A DNA stretch of 56,881 bases, from the NCBI RefSeq assembly GCF_900102365.1, contig NZ_FOIN01000014.1, positions 1 through 56,881 of the forward strand, given 5' to 3'. The first letter of the stretch is position 1. Each line of letters opens with the position of its first letter. Positions 10,201 to 17,972 of the stretch are shown in pieces. The DNA comes from Thomasclavelia cocleata. Lineage in GTDB: Bacteria; Bacillota_I; Bacilli_A; Erysipelotrichales; Coprobacillaceae. The position numbers were made by a program, and so were the translations under genes. The notes under the pieces were generated by a model. The model ran no database searches, was not told the origin of the DNA, and saw nothing but the letters and a program-made list of their open reading frames with translations.

Positions 10201-11879
10201 TAAGTACATTTAATATAGAAGCAGTAGTTAATGAAGGTGGTACAATAACTGATGAAGGTACAACTACAGTTACTGAAGGAGATAGTAAAACATATAATAT
10301 TGTTGCTGATGATGGATATGAAATCAAAGATGTTCTTATTAATGGAGAATCTGTAGGGAAGGTTGAATCATATACATTTGAAAATGTTTTAGCAAATGCT
10401 AAGATTGAAGTAATATTTACATTTAGCAAGTATACCGAAAATAACCCATTTATTTTCCCAGATTTAAATGATATTGTAACTTTAGAAGCTGAATTTGTAA
10501 GTGAAATTATAAATGATGAAAGCAATGACTATGGATGGCCATGTGTAATTACTGAAGCTTCATGGGCAAGTAATGGAAAATTTATTGATGCAATAAATCA
10601 TGGAGATATTATCAAATATAACTATAATGCTCCAAAAGCAGGAACATATCATGTAAAAGCATATTATCGAAGTGGATCAAATACAAATGAATTAGTATGG
10701 TCAGAAGAAAATGGTAAGATCGAAAGTGGTAAAGTATCCGCAGGAGCAAGCAGCACAGCAACAACTCATACAGCTGAGTTTGATTTAAATGTTAAAGAGG
10801 CAGGAAATGGTGTATTAATATTTACAGGACCAGTAGGTAAATCACCACAATTAGATAAATTTGAAATTGAATTTGTAAAAGGTGCTGAAGTTGATGCTGA
10901 TAAAACTGCATTGGATAAGCTAATTAAAGAAATAGATGATTTAGATGAAACTGTTTATACAGCAGAAAGCTGGAATGTATTACAAAATGTTTTAATGTCA
11001 GCAAAAGATATATTATCTAAAGAAGATGCAATGCAAGAAGAAGTAGATAATATAGTAGATTTATTAAAAGCTGCAAAAGATGCTCTGGTAGAAGTTGAAA
11101 TAATAGAAGCAAACAAAACAGCATTATCAATTGCAATCGATATGGCTGAAGCTGTTAGTCAAGAACAATTAGATAAAGTAGTACCAGTAGTGGCTGATGA
11201 ATTTAATGCAGCATTAGAAAATGCTCAAACAGTTTATGCTGATGCTAGTGCTACACAAGCTGAGGTAGATGAAGCATTTGATAGACTAGCTAGTGTAATG
11301 CATATGTTAGACTTCTTCAAGGGTGATAAAGCAGCATTACTAAAGATGATGGATCAAATAGGTAAACTAACAGCAAGTGAATATATAGAATCTACATGGA
11401 ATGCATTACAAGCAGTATTACCAAGTGTAAATGGAGTATTAGGTAACGAAAATGCAATGCAGGAAGAAGTAGATGAAGTATATACAAAGTTAGTAAAAGC
11501 ATTTGTAAACTTAAGATTAAAACCAAATAAAGATTTATTACAAGGTTTAATCAATCAAGCAAATGGACTAAATAGAGCAAACTACTCTGCAGCATCATTA
11601 AAATTAGTAGATGATGTAATGGAAAAAGCAAGTGCAGTATTAAATAATCCAGAAGCAACAAAAGAAGAAGTAGAAACTGTAGTAGCAGAATTAACAAAAG
11701 TATTATCTGGATTAGAGACAAAACCAGGAAGTGCAGTAGATACTAGTATACCAGTAAAACTTGGAGATAAAATAGCAGGTGTAAAAACTGGAGATATAAC
11801 AAATATGATGTATTCATTAGGTGGATTAGCAGTTGCATCAGCTGTATTCTATTTAAATAAGAAAAGAAAAAAGATTTAA
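7203..11879 (+). CDS. GH29 alpha-L-fucosidase with CBM and FIVAR modules, surface anchored
   Basis: Secreted alpha-L-fucosidase expected to release fucose from mucin or milk-type glycans. Signal peptide at 1-28 (ending NAVG). The GH29 barrel begins near 45 (LAGFVHFGPNTF, TAKHHDGFCIW) and carries the likely nucleophile Asp228 in EIWMDGA. The following F5/8C module (about 400-525) resembles the alpha-1,3/4-acting GH29 subgroup. Then come a small beta domain (near 560-660), a Calx-beta-like segment (near 665-770), a FIVAR-like helical module, two near-identical CBM6-like modules (about 855-1000 and 1095-1230; both have NDESNDxGWPCVITEA) separated by a bacterial-repeat-type domain, four FIVAR modules, VKTGD, a hydrophobic stretch and KKRKKI. 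The duplicated CBM6-like pair is about 90% alike, so it is a recent tandem duplication. The start is set by AGAGGAGAG eight bases upstream. Confidence 0.93.
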   Translation: MKSNKIVLSLAMVMSLVAGSYGTISINAVGNYIGDDDLSNTQTSAPASWGVTPTKEQYRYQKEELAGFVHFGPNTFNEIEWGENYGNRTPDEIFKLEKDFDAKTLVKAFKDAGFKKIIVTAKHHDGFCIWNSQYTDYDVAETSYKNGNGDILAEISAECSKYDIDMGLYLSPWDIHEPSYGYYDENGNATTEDKDVLDYNDYYVNQLNEILGNDKYGNNGHFSEIWMDGAKGSGANAQKYDFKRWYDTIQAQEGEEAGFDSECMIFQCGANTTVRWIGNENGFAAKNTWSKSNVDIDADTCNDNVQGSYSLGFENGNKWTVPEADARITSGWFWGTRKNTPKSLTDLGQMYFNSVGHNAPLLLNVPPNADGTVDQVILDRLAEFGENIADTFETNLATNASIKASSVRGNDINYKPGNVIDRNDDTYWTVDDGTQEGTLLIDLGSTKTFDVVSIEEAIQFGQSINEYKIEYRNGENSDWKIMDEGETIGAKRLVRTSAIKADQIRITVDTNKSDALPIISEVGVYKATDGFELAGTAPDEMDVIDIEDTNITDGAGFTFNGRWYSENGNNYINGTNRYANAGASLTITFTGSKIYLMGTKDPNHGVASIAIDGGEAVKVDTNARPRATGQMIFASEDLEDGEHTLTLNVDSKAIGIEAAYVINNGGKGMIGLEQSSYTMNENERMDVKIVRVGGSNGTISAKLQPNPGSAIQDDFNTELISDIIMADGVKEITAPVETRRNTNATGDRVFSIELTDPSNGLILGFVDKANVTIKDTETSSLEALNKLLETANQKNKDWYISGWDNFEQALANANEISNKLDASILEIENAIETLTEAEKDLVKREKYTVEDPFVLPWKKGSSATLEAEFVTEIVNDESNDNGWPCVITEATWASNGKFIDAINHGDMIKYAYNAPKKGTYHVKAYYRSGATVNKLAWSEENGKIESGEVSAGASSTAATHTAEFDLNVKEAGAGVLVFTGPAGKSPQLDKLEITPLEIELSTFNIEAVVNEGGTITDEGTTTVTEGDSKTYNIVADDGYEIKDVLINGESVGKVESYTFENVLANAKIEVIFTFSKYTENNPFIFPDLNDIVTLEAEFVSEIINDESNDYGWPCVITEASWASNGKFIDAINHGDIIKYNYNAPKAGTYHVKAYYRSGSNTNELVWSEENGKIESGKVSAGASSTATTHTAEFDLNVKEAGNGVLIFTGPVGKSPQLDKFEIEFVKGAEVDADKTALDKLIKEIDDLDETVYTAESWNVLQNVLMSAKDILSKEDAMQEEVDNIVDLLKAAKDALVEVEIIEANKTALSIAIDMAEAVSQEQLDKVVPVVADEFNAALENAQTVYADASATQAEVDEAFDRLASVMHMLDFFKGDKAALLKMMDQIGKLTASEYIESTWNALQAVLPSVNGVLGNENAMQEEVDEVYTKLVKAFVNLRLKPNKDLLQGLINQANGLNRANYSAASLKLVDDVMEKASAVLNNPEATKEEVETVVAELTKVLSGLETKPGSAVDTSIPVKLGDKIAGVKTGDITNMMYSLGGLAVASAVFYLNKKRKKI

Positions 11880-11895
11880 AATATAAAAAATAAGC

Positions 11896-11933
11896 AAAAG
11901 GTAACATTTTATATAAATGAATGTTACCTTTTT
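11896..11933 (+). terminator. Terminator after the GH29 gene, probable target site of the group II intron
   Basis: AAAAGGTAACATT pairs with AATGTTACCTTTT around an 11-base loop and ends in a T-tract. The 5' end of a class C group II intron begins a few bases later, as expected because class C introns insert just 3' of terminator hairpins. Confidence 0.92.
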
Positions 11934-11939
11934 AATGGT

Positions 11940-13260
11940 GGTGTGCCAGGCATGGCATGAATTCAGTTGGAGATAAATCAACCACAGGTAGTTACCGCCA
12001 AGTGTAGTGAACCACAAGCCGTTGATAGTGATGTCATGAGTGAAGGAAGTGGTGTAGCAATTCTTTTGAGCGTACGAACAGAAACTTGATGAGGCTAAAT
12101 GGATGGTGGATAAGGTTGCCACTCAAACCGAAGTCCAAAAGGTAAACGTAAAACCAAGACAGTAAATCAAGACGTTGTGAAAGAAATAGGGTTCATGTCT
12201 TACCCTGGGAGGTCTTATGGACGAGGAATTCTAGTAAACTTTAAAATCAGTGATAGTACCCTCGGTCGAAAAAGGTTTACCATAAGGAGTCAGATGAAGT
12301 CATAGCAGGTAGAAATACTGAAGGACTGAAACGTTTATAAAGTGCAAATCGCTATAAGCAATGTTTGGATAATCCGAATATGAGGACAGCCTAGAACTAT
12401 GAAACGTAATCATAGATGGTAAAGGTAATTGGGAAGTTTCCAAATAAATTTACAAATAGAGGAGGAGCAGCAAATGAAATTAATGGAAAAGATTTTAAGT
12501 AAAGAGAATTTAGAAAGAGCAATCAAAAAGGTCAAACAAAATAAAGGAGCACCAGGAACAGATAAAATGACAGTACAAGAAATTGAATACTGGTGTGAGC
12601 AATATCAGGAAGAATTAATCTCCAAGATAATGAACAAGCAATATCGACCAATGCCGGTTAAAAGAGTATATATTCCAAAACCAAATGGGAAACAAAGACC
12701 ATTAGGAATACCAACAGTAGTAGACCGAGTTATCCAACAAGCAATGTTTCAAGTATTAAGTGAAATCTATGAGCCAGTATTCAGTGAACATAGTTTTGGA
12801 TTCAGACCAGGAAGAAGTGCACATATGGCAATGAAAGAAGTATTGAAGTACTTGAATGAAGGGTACGAATGGATAGTTGATTTGGATATAGAAAAGTTCT
12901 TTGATACAGTAAATCATGATAAGTTAATTTCAATCTTAAGAGAGAAAGTCAATGATGCAACAACATTACATCTGATACGAGCATATCTAAGGGCAGGAGT
13001 ATTAGAAAATGGGCTTATTAAAAGCACAATAATAGGAACACCCCAAGGAGGACCTGTTAGTGTCATACTATCTAATATTTATTTAGATAAATTTGATAAA
13101 GAGTTGGAAACAAGAAATCTAAGATTTGTGAGATATGCCGATGACTGCATCATCTTCGTTAAAAGTGAAATGAGTGCAAATCGAGTAATGAAGTCAGTGA
13201 CATCATGGCTGGAAAGAAAACTATTCTTGAAAGTTAGCGCAACAAAGACAATTATATTAT
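11940..13260 (+). mobile_element. 5' part of a class C group II intron (ribozyme domains and truncated ORF)
   Basis: The element starts with GTGTGCCAGGCATGGC, fitting the group II GUGYG 5' rule, and continues with about 530 bases of structured, non-coding, relatively GC-rich sequence before the intron-encoded protein. Position directly after a terminator and the protein type (class C reverse transcriptase) agree with each other. The copy is incomplete: the ORF breaks off at about 13250, where it joins a tyrosine recombinase. No domain V follows directly; an intron 3' end is found instead at 17755-17827, beyond an island of foreign genes. Confidence 0.85.
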
Positions 13261-13268
13261 TTGGTTAA
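12474..13268 (+). pseudogene. ltrA: Group II intron reverse transcriptase/maturase, 3'-truncated
   Basis: The intron-encoded protein starts at the ATG at 12474 (MKLMEKILSKENLERAIKKV), 8 bases after a GAGGAGGAG site; the upstream in-frame GTG-type start at 12429 is less likely. Reverse transcriptase motifs are intact: IPKPNGKQRPLGIPT, SFGFRPGRSAH, VDLDIEKFFDTVNHD, GTPQGGPVS and the catalytic YADD at residues 221-224. The wording (NKGAPGTDKMTV, SNIYLDKFDKELE, RFVRYADDC) is that of class C introns. Homology stops after KVSATKT; the last few residues come from the junction with recombinase DNA. The thumb and maturase (X) domain are missing, so it should not support splicing or mobility. Confidence 0.88.
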
Positions 13269-14063
13269 AAAAAGAAATGCATCAGCTAAAACAGTAAATT
13301 TAAGAATGACAGCATTAAAATCATTCCTGAAATACTGTTTAGAAGAAGATTTTGAACTTAGGGTATTTTATAATAATGCGCGATCAGTCAAAGGTCAGAA
13401 GATCGGCAAAAGTCCAATAGAATATCTTAAACCCGAAGCAACAAAAGCGATACTATCTGCATTTGATGGAGATACAGCAAAACACAGACGTAATCGAATG
13501 ATGCTTATATTAATGTATGATTCTGGATGTCGAGTTCAGGAAACAGCTGACCTGAAAGTTTCATCATTGCATTTAGATGCAGCCAATCCATATATGACAG
13601 TTATTGGAAAGGGACGAAAAATGAGAAATATCCCTCTTACAGTTAAGACAGTTGCACATTTAAAAAACTATTTGCATGAATTTCATGAAAAATCAAAAGA
13701 TGAGTATTTATTTTATTCATTTTTAGATAACAAACCTCATCAGCTTTCTACCGACAGTATTGCGTTGATTTAAAAAAAACAGCTAAAATAGCTAAAGAAA
13801 AATGTGATATAGTTCCAGAGCGAGTCCATTGTCATATGTTACGCAAAACAAAAGCGATGGATCTGTATAAAGATGGTGTTCCATTACCATTTATTATGCA
13901 GCTTCTTGGACATGAAAGCATGTCAACAACATCAGGTTTTTACGCCTTTGCAACGTTAGAAATGATGTCTCAAGTATTAAATAAATCAAATATAAAAGAC
14001 ACAGCAGAAGAAAAATTATGGATAGAATCAAATACTATAAAAGATTTATATTCACTTGACTGA
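13261..14063 (+). pseudogene. Tyrosine recombinase/integrase, N-terminally truncated and frameshifted
   Basis: Two frames give one phage-integrase-family protein. The first (to about 13771) has the core-binding helix (NLRMTALKSFLKYC) and the catalytic domain up to the first Arg (SGCRVQE). After a frame change at the A-run at 13772-13779 the second frame gives HCHMLRKTKAMDLY, LLGHESMSTTSGFYA (HxxR, the second His and the nucleophile Tyr) and an intact C-terminus. About 70 N-terminal residues are missing where it abuts the intron reverse transcriptase. The SPIEYLKPE...MLILMYDSG...GKGRKMRNIPL pattern matches the transposon-type tyrosine recombinases common in Clostridia. It is probably inactive. 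Confidence 0.85.
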
Positions 14064-14070
14064 CAGGGAT

Positions 14071-14142
14071 ACTATACCGAAAAAAATTGTAGGATTTTAC
14101 TTAAAATATTATTAAATCAGATAAACTTCGGTATAGTTTTTT
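14071..14142 (+). repeat. Long-range inverted repeat ending in a T-tract
   Basis: ACTATACCGAA (14071-14081) is perfectly complementary to TTCGGTATAGT (14127-14137), which runs into TTTTTT. It may be a terminator for the recombinase or the end of a mobile element. The 45-base loop is long for a terminator. Confidence 0.55.
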
Positions 14143-14152
14143 CTTCGGCATA

Positions 14153-14186
14153 GTCAGAATTATACCGAATTCAGTATAATTCTGAC
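14153..14186. repeat. Perfect 13-bp inverted repeat with 8-base spacer
   Basis: GTCAGAATTATAC (14153-14165) and GTATAATTCTGAC (14174-14186) are exact inverted copies. The right arm already encodes the start of the IS3-type transposase fragment (NSDRG), so it lies at the junction between the recombinase and transposase pieces. Confidence 0.7.
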
Positions 14187-14489
14187 AGGGGAATACAGTT
14201 CACAAGTGAAGAATATAGAGAATTAACAGAAAAAATGAAAAGAAGTTATTCAAAAAAAGGAACACCATGGGATAATGCATGTATAGAATCATTTCATGCA
14301 TTAATAAAAAGGGAGTGGCTAAACAGATATAAGATATGGGATTATCAACAAGCGAAGAGATTAATATTTGAATATATAGAAACATTTTATAACACGATAA
14401 GAATACATGGACATTGTGATTATTTAAGTCCAGACGAATATGAAAAAGAATATTATGCAAACCAAATCAAACAATTAAATCTAAATTAA
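14178..14489 (+). pseudogene. IS3-family (IS150-like) OrfB transposase, C-terminal fragment
   Basis: The open frame extends upstream of the ATG at 14235 and reads NSDRGIQFTSEEYRELTEKM, followed by KKGTPWDNACIESFHALIKRE. This is the typical end of an IS3-type DDE integrase core: the HSDRGxQYTS block and the final catalytic Glu in ACIESFHALIKRE. The first two thirds, with the earlier catalytic Asp residues and OrfA, are absent, so this is a remnant. The frame ends in an intact C-terminus (DEYEKEYYANQIKQLNLN). Confidence 0.88.
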
Positions 14490-14740
14490 AAAATTGATAA
14501 TATTTCAGTTTAACTGGCACTTTTTCTTGACATAGTACCAATCTTGCATTGAAAGAGGAAGTGAAGAAGTGGAGAAAATCAGAAAGAGCGTTTACAGTAT
14601 CTTGCGGCAGGAACATCAGCCACACAGGACGCAGGATATGGAGCGGTAACAGACAGGGCCGCGGGATTGTCAACATCTGCCCCGCCGCCCTATTTGAGTT
14701 TATTTATCTGCCCGATAAAATGGAATTTCGAGGAACGCTG
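14490..14740. other. Junction segment from AT-rich IS end into GC-richer mobile DNA
   Basis: The first 50 bases look like the right end of the IS3-type element. From about 14545 base composition rises sharply and short reading frames in all three phases appear to be leftovers of an unidentified mobile-element gene. No intact gene is supported, so the short open frame at 14549-14755 is not called. Confidence 0.4.
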
Positions 14741-16153
14741 TTATTCCATGGCTGAAACGATAGCTTCCCAAGGACAATCTGCCTGATTGATATAACCACT
14801 AAAACGGTACACCGGCCTGTAAAATCCCTTCGTATCATAGGTATAATCTAAGTGGCAGTCCTTTACAACAAGGTTGTCCTTTTTTTCAAAAGGAGTGTAT
14901 TGCTCGAAGTTACCATCCATAATATCTAAATAGGCATCTTTTTCGGACATTAGAGTGACATTTTCAATATATTCATGGGTAATAACATTGTGGTGGAAAC
15001 TGGAAATCTCTCCACTCTGATTATACGCAACCATAATACTACCTAAAGCAAAATCATCCTGCGGATAGTTTCCGTTCATAGTTGGCGCATCCCACCGAAG
15101 AATAGAGCCATCCTGAACACTGAAAATCATACCATCTGGAAGCAGGTTGTATTGCTTCATCCATTCTTCAAGTTCATTTCTTTTTGCAAGTGTTTCCGCT
15201 TCCGTCAATTCAACTGTATCGTATGACCATGTGTTATAATTCCACTCACCGCTGTTTGTCAATATAGTCAACTGAATATTTGAAGAATTACTGACATATA
15301 CATGATTTCTTCCATCTCTGCGCACAGCCTTAAATTCGATGTCCGTCAATGCTTCAACCGCCTGAGCTATTGTTTCACGGTACTGCGAATCATTTGCACT
15401 AGGGTTCCTGTAAACACAGGCACTGTCCTTACCTTCTGAAAATACAGCTTCATTTTCAATGGATATGGCGGACATATTCTGCTTTTCTGCTGGTATAATC
15501 GGCATATTTCCGTATTCCTGTCCATTATATACAGCGATTGCGCAACCAATACCAATTACAAATATAAATGGAAGAACCAGCGCTTTTATAAGAGACTTCC
15601 ATTCCAGCCCTTTTCGCCGGAAGCTGGTCAAGAAAAACATGATTACAAAATACCCAAAGATACTTCCGACAAAATTGTGCAGTAGGTCATCCAGCTCAAA
15701 AATTCCCCGTCCAGTTATAAGTTGCAACACCTCAATAAGAAAAGTAACCAGAAAAGACACCAGACAGGTGAAGCGAAATTTTTCGCCTTTCTGGGACAGG
15801 AAAGGAAGAAGGAAACCCAACGGCGCAAACATCAGCATATTGAAAATAATTAGTTGCAATTCTGTATAAGACCATTCATGCCACGCATTGACATAACCGC
15901 TAAACAAAGATGTGTTGATTGTTCCTGTAAAATTGGCTCCCCGGCTGAATGTTGTCAGTCCCAAAACAAGCAGTAACCACGCTGACAGAAGGACAAGCGC
16001 AGACCACTGTTTTACTGAGAGGGTTCGGGAACCATGAAATATTTTTTTGTAGAGCAGAAATGCTCCTGCATAAATAGGAATTAGTATTCCAATCCCGGCC
16101 AACGCCAGAAGCGAATAGCTAAAAATTGTTCTCAATATTGTTATGATGTCCAT
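14741..16153 (-). CDS. VanZ-family membrane protein with large extracellular C-terminal domain
   Basis: A 470-residue protein. The N-terminal half has about six membrane segments and the VanZ family core (NMLMFAPLGFLLPF, SFLVTFLIEVLQLITGRG, ELDDLLHNFVGSIFGY). The second half after about residue 205 is soluble and probably extracellular, and was not recognised. VanZ family members have been linked to teicoplanin and lipoglycopeptide resistance, but most have no tested role. Start at 16153 is preceded by AAGGAG. Base composition (mid-40s % GC) differs strongly from the surrounding 28-30% GC genes, so it was probably acquired from another Clostridial lineage with the adjoining regulator. Resistance function is only inferred. 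Confidence 0.85.
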   Translation of the reverse strand: MDIITILRTIFSYSLLALAGIGILIPIYAGAFLLYKKIFHGSRTLSVKQWSALVLLSAWLLLVLGLTTFSRGANFTGTINTSLFSGYVNAWHEWSYTELQLIIFNMLMFAPLGFLLPFLSQKGEKFRFTCLVSFLVTFLIEVLQLITGRGIFELDDLLHNFVGSIFGYFVIMFFLTSFRRKGLEWKSLIKALVLPFIFVIGIGCAIAVYNGQEYGNMPIIPAEKQNMSAISIENEAVFSEGKDSACVYRNPSANDSQYRETIAQAVEALTDIEFKAVRRDGRNHVYVSNSSNIQLTILTNSGEWNYNTWSYDTVELTEAETLAKRNELEEWMKQYNLLPDGMIFSVQDGSILRWDAPTMNGNYPQDDFALGSIMVAYNQSGEISSFHHNVITHEYIENVTLMSEKDAYLDIMDGNFEQYTPFEKKDNLVVKDCHLDYTYDTKGFYRPVYRFSGYINQADCPWEAIVSAME

Positions 16154-16847
16154 ATAAATCTCCTTTTCATAGCCTCCAAATTTCAGATTCGTCAGCTAGT
16201 TTTTCAGTTTAAAACATAGCACATTTTCCCGCTGAAATCAATCCCCATTCTACGCCCGTCCCTTGACGGTCTGGATTTTTGCCGTTGCCATTTCGCCGCC
16301 GAAAACGGGGAACAGGATTTGACACCCTGCCCCCGCGCCCCCGACCTCTCCCAAAGAACAGTATGTGGTGTTACGCAATAGGGATTGAAAAGGCTTGATT
16401 TTTAAGGCATTGCAGACGCGAAAATCCACAGGATAAGGGTTTTTATACTACCTACCCACGAAAACGGCTTCTAACCGTCCACAGGCGCATTTTGCGCCCG
16501 TTCTTCCTGACCGTTTCCCGCCGCGCTGAAAAGTTTTGCGTCAATAACTCAAAAAAGCACTTTACAAAACGCTTCATGCAGGATAATCTGTGAAACGTAA
16601 GAGTAATCTTTTCCGCTCCCAGCATATACAGTCAACTTTCTTTTGCTCATTTATCTTCCCTTTCCAAAATGCGCCTGCACTTTATTTCAAAAACACTCCC
16701 GTCTGTCATTGAAATACCAAATGTGTTTTCTTTTTCATAATCCCCAAATTTTTTATAGTTGCGCCCCTATAGTCCCAGACTAATCATTTCAGCTTGCTAC
16801 AATCAATATAAGGGTTTGGGTCAGTCGTAGGCAAAAGGGGTGCTGTT
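16154..16847. other. GC-rich intergenic remnant of a mobile element
   Basis: Nearly 700 bases with no convincing reading frame. Composition is much richer in GC than the host DNA, with short GC hairpins such as CCGTC-CCTT-GACGG (near 16260) and GGCGCA-TTT-TGCGCC (near 16485). It resembles the non-coding flanks of clostridial conjugative elements, but no oriT or att site can be assigned from sequence alone. Confidence 0.4.
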
Positions 16848-17099
16848 ATGCAATGGTTTCTACAAGATATAAGCATAGGAGAAAATTTAAAAATTCTAAG
16901 AGAAAGATTCGGTTACTCGCAATCAGAATTAGTGGCGAAATTACATCTTATGGGCAGCAATATGTCACGCAGCACTTATTCCAAAATCGAAACTGGCACT
17001 CGGAATATACGGATTAGCGACTTTCTCGCCTTGAAGCAAATTTATGGCGTAGATTTTTCGGAATTTTTTATTGGGGTGTTACCAGATAGTGAAAAATAA
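16848..17099 (+). CDS. XRE-family helix-turn-helix regulator
   Basis: An 83-residue DNA-binding protein. A short N-terminal extension is followed by a single HTH_3/XRE domain (IGENLKILRERFGYSQSELV, then SRSTYSKIETGTRNIRISDF). It has no extra domain, so it probably acts as a small repressor of the mobile segment. The start follows AAGGGG seven bases upstream. A hairpin terminator lies directly after the stop. The gene shares the elevated GC of the VanZ gene and is divergent from it. Confidence 0.85.
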   Translation: MQWFLQDISIGENLKILRERFGYSQSELVAKLHLMGSNMSRSTYSKIETGTRNIRISDFLALKQIYGVDFSEFFIGVLPDSEK

Positions 17100-17139
17100 A
17101 AAGGCAAGTAAAGCAATTCATCAGCTTACTTGCCTTTTT
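17097..17139 (+). terminator. Terminator after the XRE gene
   Basis: GGCAAGTAA (17103-17111) pairs with TTACTTGCC (17126-17134), flanked by A- and T-tracts, so it could work in both directions and also end the convergent minus-strand gene. Confidence 0.9.
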
Positions 17140-17151
17140 GCTGGGTATCTG

Positions 17152-17640
17152 TCAGCAATGTCCTATGGCGTCCAGAAGTTTAGGAGATAAAGAAGTCATT
17201 TCTTTCAGTTGTTCCTCGTTATAATCAGAAAATTGCGACATTGTAGAAATTTCGTATTCCTGCCATATCAAGGAAGTTTTTTTCTTCGGAAGAATCTCAA
17301 ATAGATATTTGTCCTCCCAATCTTTAAACATAACTCCATTTTTTTTAGTGTGTAGTATGTTTTCATAGTCAGGGCATAATCACACTGGCAAATGACATAT
17401 AAATCATGGGCTGTCTTGTGTTTAAAGTCGTCCATACAGAATATTTTGCCCTGAAAGAATAGGTTATGTAGCATCGTAGGAAAATGGCAACTGTCAAATG
17501 CTTCCCTGATAGAAGCAAGAGAACGTATCTGAATGCCATACTTTTGGCATATGCTGTCAAGTTCCAGCATTGTACCTTTGCCCATATTATGGAACTTCAA
17601 TATTTCCTCTCTGGGATGGTATAGAAGAAGTGGTATGGAT
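17152..17640 (-). pseudogene. RNA polymerase alpha-CTD-like (helix-hairpin-helix) protein, frameshifted and 5'-truncated
   Basis: The minus-strand frame gives HPREEILKFHNMGKGTMLEL, SLASIREAF, DDFKHKTAHDLYVIC and YYTLKK. A frame change in an A-run near 17340 then leads into MFKDWEDKYLFEILPKKK, and the protein ends at a TGA at 17152-17154. The HNMGKGTMLEL hairpin resembles the helix-hairpin-helix of the RNA polymerase alpha C-terminal domain (LRNFGKKSLxEL type), so the fragment may be a small alpha-CTD-like or HhH protein of mobile elements. The upstream end runs into antisense of an intron protein at about 17640, so the true start is lost. Function unknown. Confidence 0.6.
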
Positions 17641-17739
17641 ATTATAAACTTTATACTATCACCGAAAGTTCTAGGCAATAAGAAAGGGGACAGACCAGGT
17701 CTAGTCAATCCCCTCGATTACTATCTTAAGAGTTTGTGA
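17635..17739 (+). pseudogene. C-terminal fragment of a group II intron-encoded protein
   Basis: MDIINFILSPKVLGNKKGD followed by RPGLVNPLDYYLKSL and a stop. The GLVxxLDYYxx ending matches the C-terminus of class C intron maturases, and the intron domain V follows within 16 bases of the stop, as it does in complete introns. It is probably the missing end of the reverse transcriptase broken at 13250 or of a close relative. Confidence 0.65.
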
Positions 17740-17754
17740 TTTGATATAAATGTA

Positions 17755-17827
17755 GAGCCGTATACGAGACCCGTATGTACAGTTCAATAGGAGGGGCAAT
17801 AAATCTAGAATTTATTCCTCTACCCTA
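17755..17827 (+). ncRNA. Group II intron domain V and VI (3' end of intron)
   Basis: Domain V: GAGCCGTATACG, an AGAC tetraloop and CCGTATGTACAGTTC fold into the standard hairpin with the catalytic AGC and a bulge; one C-A mismatch replaces the usual C-G pair. Domain VI follows as a stem (GGGGCAATAAAT with ATTTATTCCTC), and the element probably ends at CCCTAT near 17827. It is separated by about 4.5 kb of other mobile DNA from the intron 5' part at 11940. Confidence 0.8.
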
Positions 17828-17920
17828 TTGATAGAGGGTATAACAGTCTATGTTAATATATCTGGTTAGATGATTATATAAAAATGTTGATGAAAAACTG
17901 AAACTTGAAAGATAATTCAT

Positions 17921-17965
17921 TTGTTCTTTTACTATGTTTGTGTATAATTGTAATTAATAGGAGGG
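17921..17965 (+). promoter_or_regulatory. Promoter and ribosome site of the two-component genes
   Basis: TTGTTC (17921-17926), a 16-base spacer and a consensus TATAAT (17943-17948), then AGGAGGG (17959-17965) seven bases before the ATG at 17973. Confidence 0.65.
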
Positions 17966-17972
17966 TATAGAA

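Noticed and set aside
9977-10525. 182-residue open frame on the minus strand inside the GH29 gene
   Set aside because: It mirrors the CBM6-like and bacterial-repeat coding sequence, has no ribosome site or recognisable domain, and results from codon bias.
14549-14755. 68-residue open frame in the GC-richer junction
   Set aside because: All three frames hold equally plausible debris; no family pattern and it runs into the VanZ gene end.
15459-15869. 136-residue plus-strand open frame opposite the VanZ gene
   Set aside because: Antisense shadow of the VanZ membrane segments; no ribosome site and no family pattern.
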